A stretch of 32,742 nt of DNA from an uncultured Collinsella sp. (GTDB lineage: Bacteria > Actinomycetota > Coriobacteriia > Coriobacteriales > Coriobacteriaceae), in assembly GCA_958370325.1 (NCBI GenBank), contig CATXJW010000024.1, positions 1 through 32,742 of the forward strand, in the 5' to 3' direction. A program made the translations under genes and the position numbers. Below, piece after piece: positions 16,052-24,245 of this stretch. Positions within the stretch are counted from its first letter, which is position 1, and every line of letters starts with the position of its first letter. The notes beneath the pieces are model-generated. The model was not told where the DNA came from. It saw only the letters and a program-made list of their open reading frames with translations, and did not search any database.

Positions 16052-19000
16052 ATGGATATGTTTGTGGACGAGCGCCAGCGCGTCTCGCATCGCCGTGGCG
16101 CGATTGCACGCGGTGTAGCTAAGCGCGGCCTGGTGGCATTCCTGGCCTTCGCGATGGCCTTTGGCACCACGCCGGCTCAGCTGTGGGCCGAGGGCGCCGA
16201 GGGCATTGCCGAGGCTGTGGCTCAGACGGCACCGCCTGCCGAGAACGGCTCTGGTGAGTCCGCGGCAAGCCCTGCTGCCGACCTCAATGCGAGCGGCGGG
16301 GTGGCGAATGGGGGCACTGCCGAGCAAGATGCCGCCGCGACAGCTTCGGGCCCTACCGGCAAGACTGAGGACGATGGCGCTGCCGGCAATGAGGCACCGG
16401 CTGCATCGACGTCCGATGCCTCGAAGCAGGACGCCGCCGTTGTCTCTGCCGCTGGAGAGGCCAAGGCTCAGCCTGCCAAGGCCGAGAGCCAGGATGTCTC
16501 CGCCACGTGCTCCGTCGTTGGCACCGACGCCAAGGGCGCCCAGCAGACCTGGGCCGCCGCGCAGCAGATCACGCTGAAGGAGGGCTCGACCGCGGCCGAC
16601 CTCTCCGAGCAGCTCTTCAAGCAGGCCGGCCTCAAAGCCGACTACGACCCCAACGGCTCCTGGGGCTGGGCGCTCAACTCGATCACGTCGCCCTTCGACG
16701 CGGGCCGCACGCTTGCCTACGACCCGGCGACCGGCGCGTACTGGCAGCTGTTCGTCAACGGCAGCGCCTCCGAGGTCGGCGCGGGCGGCTACACGCTCAA
16801 GGACGGCGACTCCGTCGTCTGGTGCTACTCGAAGTACGGTGACCCCGCGCCCGTCGCCAAGGTCTCTGCCACGTGCTCCGTCGTCGGCACTGACGCCGGG
16901 GGCGCCCAGCAGACCTGGGCCGCCGCGCAGCAGATCGCTCTGAAGGAGGGCTCGACCGCGGCCGACCTCTCCGAGCAGCTCTTCAAGCAGGCCGGCCTCA
17001 AAGCCGACTACGACCCCAACGGCTCCTGGGGCTGGGCGCTCAACTCGATCACGTCGCCCTTCGACGCGGGCCGCACGCTTGCCTACGACCCGGCGACCGG
17101 CGCGTACTGGCAGCTGTTCGTCAACGGCAGCGCCTCCGAGGTCGGCGCGGGCGGCTACACGCTCAAGGACGGCGACTCCGTCGTCTGGTGCTACTCGAAG
17201 TACGGTGACCCCGCGCCCGCCAATCAGATTTCCGTTAGCTGCACCGTTATCGGCCAGGACGCTTCGGGTGCTCAGCAGACATGGGCGCAGCCCACGACAG
17301 CTTTGGTGGAAGAGGGCGCGACCGCTGCTGATCTTTCCGAGCAGGCCTTTAAAAAGGCTGGCATTGGCGCCAAAACGGGGAAAGGCACGTATGGCTGGTA
17401 TCTCGAGTCGCTGACTTCACCGTTCAACAAGACCGTGACGCTTTCGAGCGAGAAAGTTAACGAATACACTTGGAAATTCTGGCAGTTCTTCGTTAACGGT
17501 CAGGCGGCCAATGTCGGCGCGGGCAATTACACACTCAAGGCCGGGGACAAGGTTACCTGGGTCTATGGCTTTGATGGAACCATGCCCGGCCAGGTTTCCG
17601 TTTCAATGGAGATCATCGGTAAGAAGGATGAGAAGGCGCAGCGCTGGACCGATCCTTCGACGCAGGTGTTTGTCGAGGGCACGACGATCAAGGACGCCTC
17701 CGCTGCCTACTTCGATGCCATTGGCATTGAGTCCAAGATGTACGACCAATTTGGTTATTGGGGCGTTCATAGTCTTGTCTCTCCGCTTGATGGCACCGAG
17801 CTGTCGGGTGCATGGTCGTTCTTTGTCAACGGCGTTCCCGGGCCTCAGCTCGATAGCGATTACGTGCTCAAGTCGGGCGACAAAATCGTCTGGGCTTACG
17901 CCCCTGGCGACACCGTTCCTAATCCCGATGAAGTCGTAGTCGATCCGAGCGCTTCGCGTCCGACCGATTGGAAAGCCGACTGGAGTGGCAATTCCAATGC
18001 GGTGGTCAAGAACGTGTCCACGCCTACGGGCGCGCTGGCAAGCTCTTGGACGTTCGATTGGAAGGCCTACTCGGGTGCCACGTATCCCAATGCGAGCGAG
18101 CCTATTGTCGTGAACGGCAACGTTTACCTTGCCGTGAACAAGCGTTTGCTTAAGATCGATGCCGAGTCGGGCAAGGTGCTTGCCGAGTCGAACCTTAAGA
18201 CTGCGATTGGCTACACCACGCGTCCGATTTATACGAAAGGCTTGGTCATCGTCCCGCTCGACGGCGGTGCGGTCCAAGCTCTGACGGCCGATACGCTGAC
18301 GACGGTTTGGGTCACTGATCCTGTGAGCAAATCTGCCCAGTCGAATTCCCAGCTGACGGTCGATGGCAACTATCTCTACGTTGGCACCGTTGATGTCGAC
18401 TATGGAACGAGTACGTACAATAACGGTCATCTGACGCGTATTAATATCCTGACCGGCGCTGTTTCTTGGCAGCATGTTAATGCTGATGAGGGCTACTACT
18501 GGACGAGCGCTACAGTGGGCGACGGCTACATTCTGGTTCCGACGAGTGCAGGTACCGTTGAGATGCTGAGCAAGTCGACGGGTGATGTGCTTGGCAGCGT
18601 TTCGGTTGGTGCCATCGTCAACTCCGGCTGTGTGCTGTCCAAAGACGGCAAACATGCCTATGTGATCTCGCGCGACGGCAAGCTCCACGTGCTGGCGCTG
18701 TCCGACGCAAAGGCAAGGGCAAATGCCTCTTCGCGCATTTCCGAAGAACGCGTCATCGATCTTGGCCTTACGGGTTGTGCCTGCATGCCCACGCTGTATG
18801 GCAATAAGTTAATTGTCGGTGGCGAAGTTTCTGGCGGTTCGGCGCTGGCGATTGTCGACCTTGATAACGACTTTGCTACGACGTTGGTTTCGTCTGCCGA
18901 TGGCTCCGTGCTTCCTGCCGGTGGCATCAAGGGCGCACCGCTCGTGAGTGTCCAGGCAGATGGCGCGTACGTTTATTTCACTGTCAACTATGGTGCGACT

Positions 19001-19831
19001 TCCGACTATGTGAACTACACCTCGGGCGGTGGCGTGTATCGCTATAAGATGGGTGACGCACAAGCGACCGGTGCGTTTAGCGCAGCGGGACACAACAATT
19101 ACTGTGACTCGCCGATTGCCTGCGATGCCAAGGGTAACCTCTACTACATCAACGATTCCGGCACGCTTTTCAAGCTGAGTGGTGGCGTTAAGGTCTCGTT
19201 TGAGACTGGCGAGGGTTCTAAGGTCGACTTCCAGACTACGGCCGACGGCAAGCTGGTCAAGCCGGCCGATCCGACGCGCGATGGCTACACTTTCGGCGGT
19301 TGGTTCACCGATGAGGCTTGCACACAGGCATATGACTTCAGTACGCCGGTGACGGCCGATCTGACGCTGTATGCCAAGTGGACCAAGAATGCCGTTAACC
19401 CTGGCGGTAATGGCGGTTCTGGCTCCAATGGCGGCAACGGTGGCGCTGGCAACGGTTCCGGTGCTGGCGCTGGCACTGGCACGGGTTCCGGCTCCGGAAC
19501 GAAGGGCCAGCAGGCCGGCGGCGCTATCGCCCCGGGTCAGAAGCCGACGACCAAGACGACGGTGTCGACCAAGACCGAGACCAAGGACAACAAGTCCGAT
19601 AAGAAGGACGAGAAGAAGTCTGACAAGAAGGACACCAAGTCCGACAAGAAGTCCGACAAGAAGTCCGATTCCAAGTCCGATACGGGTGCTGCTTCCACGA
19701 CCACTGCTAAGAAGTCCTCTAGTGCCTCCGAGCAGGAGACTGGCACCAACCCGCTCGCCATTGTTGGCGTTGCCGCCGGCGTCATCGGTCTCGCCATCGT
19801 CGGCGTGTTCGTGTTCACCAAACGTCGGTAG
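16052..19831 (+). CDS. Surface protein: four transcobalamin-like domains plus beta-propeller
   Basis: A 1259-residue surface protein under a cobalamin riboswitch. The ATG at 16052 has GGAG 4 nt upstream; the frame is open further up (ATG at 15971). A long signal peptide (hydrophobic core GLVAFLAFAMAF) and an Ala-rich stretch lead to four DUF4430/transcobalamin C-terminal-like domains at about 149-270, 271-392, 393-514 and 515-630. Each has W-x-x-FVNG and a late GDxVxW. A PQQ-like beta-propeller (about 660-1046), an InlB-type repeat (about 1046-1113, GGWFTDEAC and LYAKW), a Gly-rich spacer, a Lys/Ser/Asp-rich stalk and a C-terminal membrane helix ending FTKRR follow. No LPxTG motif is seen. 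DUF4430 resembles the beta domain of transcobalamin and intrinsic factor. I infer corrinoid capture at the cell surface. Confidence 0.92.
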   Translation: MDMFVDERQRVSHRRGAIARGVAKRGLVAFLAFAMAFGTTPAQLWAEGAEGIAEAVAQTAPPAENGSGESAASPAADLNASGGVANGGTAEQDAAATASGPTGKTEDDGAAGNEAPAASTSDASKQDAAVVSAAGEAKAQPAKAESQDVSATCSVVGTDAKGAQQTWAAAQQITLKEGSTAADLSEQLFKQAGLKADYDPNGSWGWALNSITSPFDAGRTLAYDPATGAYWQLFVNGSASEVGAGGYTLKDGDSVVWCYSKYGDPAPVAKVSATCSVVGTDAGGAQQTWAAAQQIALKEGSTAADLSEQLFKQAGLKADYDPNGSWGWALNSITSPFDAGRTLAYDPATGAYWQLFVNGSASEVGAGGYTLKDGDSVVWCYSKYGDPAPANQISVSCTVIGQDASGAQQTWAQPTTALVEEGATAADLSEQAFKKAGIGAKTGKGTYGWYLESLTSPFNKTVTLSSEKVNEYTWKFWQFFVNGQAANVGAGNYTLKAGDKVTWVYGFDGTMPGQVSVSMEIIGKKDEKAQRWTDPSTQVFVEGTTIKDASAAYFDAIGIESKMYDQFGYWGVHSLVSPLDGTELSGAWSFFVNGVPGPQLDSDYVLKSGDKIVWAYAPGDTVPNPDEVVVDPSASRPTDWKADWSGNSNAVVKNVSTPTGALASSWTFDWKAYSGATYPNASEPIVVNGNVYLAVNKRLLKIDAESGKVLAESNLKTAIGYTTRPIYTKGLVIVPLDGGAVQALTADTLTTVWVTDPVSKSAQSNSQLTVDGNYLYVGTVDVDYGTSTYNNGHLTRINILTGAVSWQHVNADEGYYWTSATVGDGYILVPTSAGTVEMLSKSTGDVLGSVSVGAIVNSGCVLSKDGKHAYVISRDGKLHVLALSDAKARANASSRISEERVIDLGLTGCACMPTLYGNKLIVGGEVSGGSALAIVDLDNDFATTLVSSADGSVLPAGGIKGAPLVSVQADGAYVYFTVNYGATSDYVNYTSGGGVYRYKMGDAQATGAFSAAGHNNYCDSPIACDAKGNLYYINDSGTLFKLSGGVKVSFETGEGSKVDFQTTADGKLVKPADPTRDGYTFGGWFTDEACTQAYDFSTPVTADLTLYAKWTKNAVNPGGNGGSGSNGGNGGAGNGSGAGAGTGTGSGSGTKGQQAGGAIAPGQKPTTKTTVSTKTETKDNKSDKKDEKKSDKKDTKSDKKSDKKSDSKSDTGAASTTTAKKSSSASEQETGTNPLAIVGVAAGVIGLAIVGVFVFTKRR
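16496..17227 (+). repeat. Tandem 366-bp duplication encoding DUF4430 domains 1 and 2
   Basis: Unit one (16496-16861) and unit two (16862-17227) are in frame, 122 codons each. About seven differences fall in the first 90 bp; the following 280 bp look identical. Domain 3 has the same 366-bp length but is clearly diverged. Third codon positions in units 1 and 2 are almost all G or C, richer than in domains 3 and 4. Confidence 0.9.
19582..19682 (+). repeat. Low-complexity Lys/Ser/Asp stalk repeat
   Basis: Short imperfect units of AAGTCCGACAAG encode KSDK-type repeats. They form a charged flexible stalk between the Gly-rich spacer and the membrane anchor. The number of units is likely to vary between strains. 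Confidence 0.7.
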
Positions 19832-20749
19832 GTGAGGGCTGTGTCCAATAAATCCAAGGACGCTGACCCTAAGCAACCGGATTCCTCGTTCATTCAGTTC
19901 GACGATGCAAAGCAACAGGGCGCCGCTTCGGCGGCGTCCGCCCCTCGCCGCAAGACGCTCCTCGGCGTCCTGACTGCCGCGTGCACCATTCTGATCGTCG
20001 TCTCGCTGGGCTTCGTCCATCCTTCCGAGAGCGGCGCCTGGTCCATCGACTGGATCATTCAGACCGTGACGGGGGAGAGCGTCGTCACCAAGGACACCAA
20101 GGCGTCTGGCTCGACTACGACTTCGGGTGAGGCCAGTTTCAAGGATTCTAAGTCATCGAATGACGCAAAAGATGAGTCCAAGCATTCTGATGAGTCCAAG
20201 TCCAAGGACGATTCCGAGTCTTCAAGCAAGGAATCGGACAAGAACTCGGATAACAAGAAGTCCGAGGACCAGGACGGCAAGAAGTCTGGCGATAAATCCG
20301 CTGCCCAAAATACGGGAGCCGGTGATACTTCCAATGCGTCTGGCGGTGCTTCTTCGGGCGGTGGCCAGTCGTCTGATGGAGTTTCATCCTCTAATGGTGG
20401 AAACGCCTCCTCGGGCGGCCAGAGCGGCTCGCAGGAGTCCAGCTACGTAACAGTGACGGTTTCGGTCACATCGAGCGCCGTGGGCAATCCTGTGTCTTCT
20501 GGTGGCACCTTTACCTTTAACAAAGGCGCTACCGTCTACGATGCCCTGTGCGCGCTGGGCCTTTCTGTCAACGCACATGGCTCGTCGTACGGCACGTATG
20601 TCTCCGCGATTGGTGGTTTGGCGGAGAAACAGTACGGCGGTACGAGCGGCTGGATGTACTCCGTCAACGGCACAACGCCTATGACGGCCTGCAGCAACTA
20701 CGTTCTCTCCAACGGCGACAACGTGGTCTGGTATTACGTTACAGGCTAG
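19832..20749 (+). CDS. Membrane-anchored single DUF4430 (transcobalamin-like) protein
   Basis: A 305-residue protein. A short cytoplasmic start with PRRK is followed by one membrane helix (about 43-62, LLGVLTAACTILIVVSLGF), a long Ser/Lys/Asp/Gly-rich linker (about 90-200) and a C-terminal DUF4430 domain (about 208-305) with GATVYDALCALGL, GWMYSVNG and NGDNVVWYYV. The charge pattern puts the domain outside the cell. The start is a GTG directly after the upstream stop; a second GTG at 19841 is equally possible, and both suggest translational coupling. With the large upstream protein it forms one riboswitch-controlled operon closed by the terminator at 20772-20809. A plausible role is membrane-near handover of corrinoid to an importer, but no transporter gene is in the window. 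Confidence 0.88.
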   Translation: MRAVSNKSKDADPKQPDSSFIQFDDAKQQGAASAASAPRRKTLLGVLTAACTILIVVSLGFVHPSESGAWSIDWIIQTVTGESVVTKDTKASGSTTTSGEASFKDSKSSNDAKDESKHSDESKSKDDSESSSKESDKNSDNKKSEDQDGKKSGDKSAAQNTGAGDTSNASGGASSGGGQSSDGVSSSNGGNASSGGQSGSQESSYVTVTVSVTSSAVGNPVSSGGTFTFNKGATVYDALCALGLSVNAHGSSYGTYVSAIGGLAEKQYGGTSGWMYSVNGTTPMTACSNYVLSNGDNVVWYYVTG

Positions 20750-20771
20750 AGGCCTCGACATAGCGCGCCAG

Positions 20772-20809
20772 ACGGGCGGTTCGGACAAACATCCGGGCCG
20801 CCCGTTTTT
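20772..20809 (+). terminator. Terminator of the riboswitch operon
   Basis: A 14-bp stem (20772-20785 with 20792-20805, two G-U pairs) closes a 6-nt loop and is followed by TTTTT. It lies 22 bp after the stop of the second DUF4430 gene. Confidence 0.9.
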
Positions 20810-20846
20810 CATGCGAATGGGACCGGGTCGCCCGGTCTCTCGGCAA

Positions 20847-20882
20847 ACAAAAAACCGGTTGAAATGGGAATTCCAACCGGTT
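20847..20882 (-). terminator. Terminator of the first GtrA gene
   Basis: A stem of AACCGGTTG with CAACCGGTT and an imperfect inner part is followed on the minus strand by a run of T (20847-20853). It lies just past the stop at 20909. Confidence 0.85.
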
Positions 20883-20908
20883 ATACATTCAAGCAAATAG
20901 CGAATCGA

Positions 20909-21316
20909 CTACGACCGTGCGCCCTCGAGAAAGAAGCGGCGGCTGAAGTAGTTGTACCAGGTGACGAGGAACGTGGCGATGGCCTTCATGGCCTGGTAGC
21001 CGATGCTCAAAAACGTGACGCCCACAAACATGTATAGGTCGTTGAGGCCCAGACCGATCACCGACAGGATGGTGAAGATCGTGAACTCGCGCTTGCGGCT
21101 CATGCCCTCGCGATGGTCGAACACGTACTTCATGCTGAGCCAGTAGTTGACTACGACGGACGTGGTAAACGAGACCGTGGTGCTCATCAAAAAGTCGAGG
21201 TGAAACAGCTCGACGAGCGCAATGAGCATACCCCAGTCGATGCCAAAGGAGATAAGACCCACGACAGCGAACTTGAGGAACTGCTTGGTATGAGGTTGTG
21301 CCAGTGCCTTGCGCAC
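20909..21316 (-). CDS. GtrA-family membrane protein (copy 1)
   Basis: A 135-residue GtrA/DPMS-type membrane protein with four predicted helices (about 13-35, 42-62, 78-98, 103-123). GtrA proteins are thought to move polyprenyl-phosphate-linked sugars across the membrane for cell-wall or polysaccharide glycosylation. Family features are FLKFAVVGLISFGIDWGML at the start, VVNYWLSMKYVF after helix two, and a basic ending (FSRRFFLEG). The start is a GTG with only a weak ribosome site. It shares the block MKYVF-x-H-x-EGMSR-x-REF and VIGL-x-LND with copy 2 (21535), so they are paralogues. They are separated by about 218 bp and a terminator-like hairpin. No glycosyltransferase is adjacent. Confidence 0.88.
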   Translation of the reverse strand: MRKALAQPHTKQFLKFAVVGLISFGIDWGMLIALVELFHLDFLMSTTVSFTTSVVVNYWLSMKYVFDHREGMSRKREFTIFTILSVIGLGLNDLYMFVGVTFLSIGYQAMKAIATFLVTWYNYFSRRFFLEGARS

Positions 21317-21468
21317 GTAATCACATCCAATGCGTTGATGAATCGAGCAGAGGATACTTTAGAGCTTTTGCAAGGGAAACGTAAGGTCTTTGCCAAGAAC
21401 TATACGAACTCGCCAAATTATCAAGAGCTAATCCGCAAACGTTGAAAATTTGCCCGTAAACGAGCAAA

Positions 21469-21510
21469 GCCCACGAACAACACAGCGCTCGACGCGCGTC
21501 ATCCGTGGGC
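21469..21510 (-). terminator. Probable terminator of the second GtrA gene
   Basis: A 7-bp stem GCCCACG/CGTGGGC encloses a long loop with GCGCTCGACGCGCG inside. On the minus strand it is followed by TTTGC. The long loop and short T tract make it weaker than the others here. Confidence 0.55.
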
Positions 21511-21534
21511 ATCGTAAAGCTGTAAGGTTGCGAG

Positions 21535-21930
21535 TTACTTGGTCTCGTCGCCTTCCAGGAAGATCTTGCGCGTTACAAAGTTGTAGACCATGACAAGCGC
21601 GGTGGCGCAGATCTTGGCGATATTGGCCTCGAGTCCCAGGCCGGCGTTGAGTGTCAACACGATACCGTCGTTGAGTGCCAGGCCGATCACGGACAGCACG
21701 ACAAAGATAATGAACTCGCGGCGGCGGCTCATGCCCTCCTTGTGCGCAAACACGTACTTCATGCTGGCGAGGTAGTTAAAGATGAGTGAGATGATAAAGC
21801 CGCTGGTGTTGGCGATTAGGATGTTGAGGCCCAGACCGTAGTGGAGCAGATTCATAATGCCAAAGTCGATGACCGTGGCAATGACGCCGACGACGCCAAA
21901 CTTCATGATCTGCGCAAGGAGCTTTTGCAT
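21535..21930 (-). CDS. GtrA-family membrane protein (copy 2)
   Basis: A 131-residue GtrA-family protein with four membrane helices, starting MQKLLAQIMKFGVVGVIATV. This ATG is chosen because it matches the start of copy 1 and has AAGGCAGG upstream; a TTG at 21993 would add 21 residues, and its ribosome site is too close. Family features are IDFGIMNLL, IFNYLASMKYVF, EGMSRRREFIIFVVLSVIGLALND and the basic ending VTRKIFLEG. It lies about 80 bp after the fbp stop on the same strand and may be read through from fbp. The close paralogue downstream raises the possibility of a heteromeric flippase. Confidence 0.87.
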   Translation of the reverse strand: MQKLLAQIMKFGVVGVIATVIDFGIMNLLHYGLGLNILIANTSGFIISLIFNYLASMKYVFAHKEGMSRRREFIIFVVLSVIGLALNDGIVLTLNAGLGLEANIAKICATALVMVYNFVTRKIFLEGDETK

Positions 21931-22008
21931 GGTACCTGCCTTAGGGCGGCGCCGGGACGCCGTGGGGATGACAAACTCAGCAAGTTTAGCCAATCTCCGC
22001 AGGCGAGG

Positions 22009-23925
22009 CTAGGCGTGCTGTTCGATAGCACCGTTTCTATATGCATCGAGCAGCTGGCGCAGGTCCTGGATCTGGCTGCGAATCTTGGCGCCGGTATCGG
22101 TGTCGCTCACCATGCGGCGACGGTCGGCCTCGTCAAAGCGGTTGGTCTCGCTCTCGATGTCCACGTTGCGTGTGAGTGCCTCGGCAACCGTCGTAAAGGC
22201 CCGGTGCGACTTGAGACGGCAGCCGCGCGAGCTCGAGATGAGCGTATAGCCGGCGATACCCGTCTTGGGATGGTAGGCGCGGCAGAAGCCGCCATCGATG
22301 ACCAGCAGCTTGCCCTCGGCGCGGATGGGCTGCTCGCCCTTGGTGGTTTTAACGGGCGTGTGGCCGTTGATGATGTGACCGGTCGGCGAACATGCCATGG
22401 GCGCGACGCCAAACTCGCGCATGATGTCGTCGCAGACCGAGGGCGACTTGGTAAGTGTAAAGTACGGGTCCATCGGCTCGACCCAGGTGCTCTTATCGGC
22501 GATATAGGCGCGCTCAAAGGTACGCACCAGGCGTCCGCTGGCGGGTGAGTTAAAGCCAATCCACAGGTACCACATCCAGTCGAGGGCGTCGCGGTCGCCC
22601 ACGCGCCAGGCGCGGCGGGCGATGTGGTCGCAAAAATCGAGATAATCGCGGCCAGCGTGCCAGGTGCCCAGGCAGTTCATGCCGCTAAAGGTGCCGTCTT
22701 CGTTGAGTGGCACGCAGCCGTGGAAGAGCAGGTTGCCGTTGGCGACTTTGTACATCGAGCCGTGGGAATAGAGGAAATCGATATGGCGATGCAGGTGATC
22801 GGCGGTGACAAACTCGGACACGAGCTTGTCGATGATGTGCTGCTCCTGAGACGTGAGCGTATAGGGGTCCGCCGGGTCGACGGTGGGGAAGTCGTTGGTC
22901 GTGAGCGGCCACACGCTGCCGTCGGCGAGCGTGACCGTGCCGGTGTCGTGTTCGATCTTGTCAAGTAGCAGGCGGTCGGTCATGTCGAACTCGGGGTGGC
23001 GCTGGATAATCTGACCCTCGAGCTTAAAGAGCAGCACGTTGATGGCCTTGATCAGCGGGGTGATGGACTCACCGGCGGTGTAGGTGGCATCGGCAAAGGC
23101 GACAAGCTCACGCAGCGAGATGCCGTAGTCGTTCTCCAGGATCTCGTAATTGTCGTAGCGTAGGTTGTTGCGCAGCACCGTGGCGATGCAGGCAGGCTCA
23201 CCGGCCGCAGCGCCCATCCACAGCAGGTCGTGGTTGCCCCACTGGATGTCGAGCGAATGGTAGGTGAGCAGGCGGTCCATAATCTTGGCCGCGCCGCCGC
23301 CGCGGTCGAAGATGTCGCCCACCAGGTGCAGGTGGTCGACGGCCAGGCGCTTGATGAGCGAGGCAAGCGACTCGATAAAGTCGTCGGCGCTGGCGGTCTC
23401 CAGAATGGACTCCACGATGCGCTCGTGATAGCGCACGCGATAGTTGTTCTCGTCCGGATGCGTGTGCAGCAGCTCGTCGATGATGTAGGCGTAATCGCGT
23501 GGGATGGCCTTGCGCACCTTGGAGCGCGTATAGCGGCTCGAAAGCGAGCGGGCGACCATGATGAGCTGGTCAAGCATCGTCTTGTACCAGGTGGGCGAGT
23601 CCTCGCGCTGGCTGCGGACCAGCTCGATCTTCTCGCGCGGGTAGTAGATGAGCGTGCACAGCTCGCCCTTCTCGTCAAAGGAGAGCGTTTCGCCAAAGAT
23701 TTCGTCGACATGCTCGCGCACGACGCCCGAGCAGTTGTTGAGGATGTGCATAAAGGCTTCGTACTCGCCATGCACGTCGCTCATAAAATGCTCAGTGCCT
23801 TTGGGCAGGTTGAGGATGGCCGAGAGGTTGATGATCTCGGTAAACGCGGATTGCTCGGTGGGAAACTGTCTCGACAGCAGGCGCAGATACTTGAAGTCTT
23901 GCGGATTGCGATCGAATGCGACCAT
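22009..23925 (-). CDS. fbp: Fructose-1,6-bisphosphatase, class III
   Basis: A 638-residue class III FBPase, the calcineurin-like metallophosphatase form typical of Firmicutes and some Actinobacteria. It hydrolyses fructose-1,6-bisphosphate to fructose-6-phosphate in gluconeogenesis. Metal motifs in order are HFMSDVHGEYEAF, HLVGDIFDRGGGA, DIQWGNHDLLWMGA and INGHTPVK, with TLISSSRGC near the end. The ATG at 23925 has GGAAGG 6 nt upstream and the family N terminus (FKYLRLLSRQFPT); an upstream ATG in frame lacks support. A 10-bp perfect inverted repeat (23953-23982) lies 28 bp before the start and is a likely operator. The length is normal for the class. Confidence 0.95.
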   Translation of the reverse strand: MVAFDRNPQDFKYLRLLSRQFPTEQSAFTEIINLSAILNLPKGTEHFMSDVHGEYEAFMHILNNCSGVVREHVDEIFGETLSFDEKGELCTLIYYPREKIELVRSQREDSPTWYKTMLDQLIMVARSLSSRYTRSKVRKAIPRDYAYIIDELLHTHPDENNYRVRYHERIVESILETASADDFIESLASLIKRLAVDHLHLVGDIFDRGGGAAKIMDRLLTYHSLDIQWGNHDLLWMGAAAGEPACIATVLRNNLRYDNYEILENDYGISLRELVAFADATYTAGESITPLIKAINVLLFKLEGQIIQRHPEFDMTDRLLLDKIEHDTGTVTLADGSVWPLTTNDFPTVDPADPYTLTSQEQHIIDKLVSEFVTADHLHRHIDFLYSHGSMYKVANGNLLFHGCVPLNEDGTFSGMNCLGTWHAGRDYLDFCDHIARRAWRVGDRDALDWMWYLWIGFNSPASGRLVRTFERAYIADKSTWVEPMDPYFTLTKSPSVCDDIMREFGVAPMACSPTGHIINGHTPVKTTKGEQPIRAEGKLLVIDGGFCRAYHPKTGIAGYTLISSSRGCRLKSHRAFTTVAEALTRNVDIESETNRFDEADRRRMVSDTDTGAKIRSQIQDLRQLLDAYRNGAIEQHA

Positions 23926-24245
23926 GAAACACCTTCCGATAGGGCTGGTAAAACTGATAAACAGCGTCAAACGTTTATCAGTATGCGCCGCTTTTGTTTC
24001 GATTGGGGATGGGCGGCCGAATTGTTAGCCGAACGGTTTGGTAAATCGATTTAGTGGAGGTAGATATGGCGGTTGAGTGGAGACGATAGAGGGTGTTTTC
24101 TCAGATATTTATGCGTGGGGTCGGTGGAAACGATGGTGGTAAAGATGTTCGCTATTTTTGGTTCGATTTGGTAAATAGTGGACATATGTACCGTATGTAG
24201 GCTCACTGTGCGATAATTTGCGCAGCAATGAGTAAGGAGCCTCAT
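23926..24245. other. Divergent intergenic region between fbp and degV
   Basis: About 320 bp without a gene. It holds the palindromic site at 23953-23982 next to fbp and, on the degV side, a GATAAT that could be a -10 element at 24212-24217 with no clear -35. The middle (about 24040-24180) has no recognisable feature. Confidence 0.6.
23953..23982. promoter_or_regulatory. Palindromic operator candidate upstream of fbp
   Basis: A perfect inverted repeat, ACTGATAAAC, then 10 bp, then GTTTATCAGT. It lies 28-57 bp upstream of the fbp ATG. On the minus strand the spacer provides TTGACG, which could be a -35 element. The position suits a repressor site for carbon-source control; the regulator is unknown. 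Confidence 0.55.
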
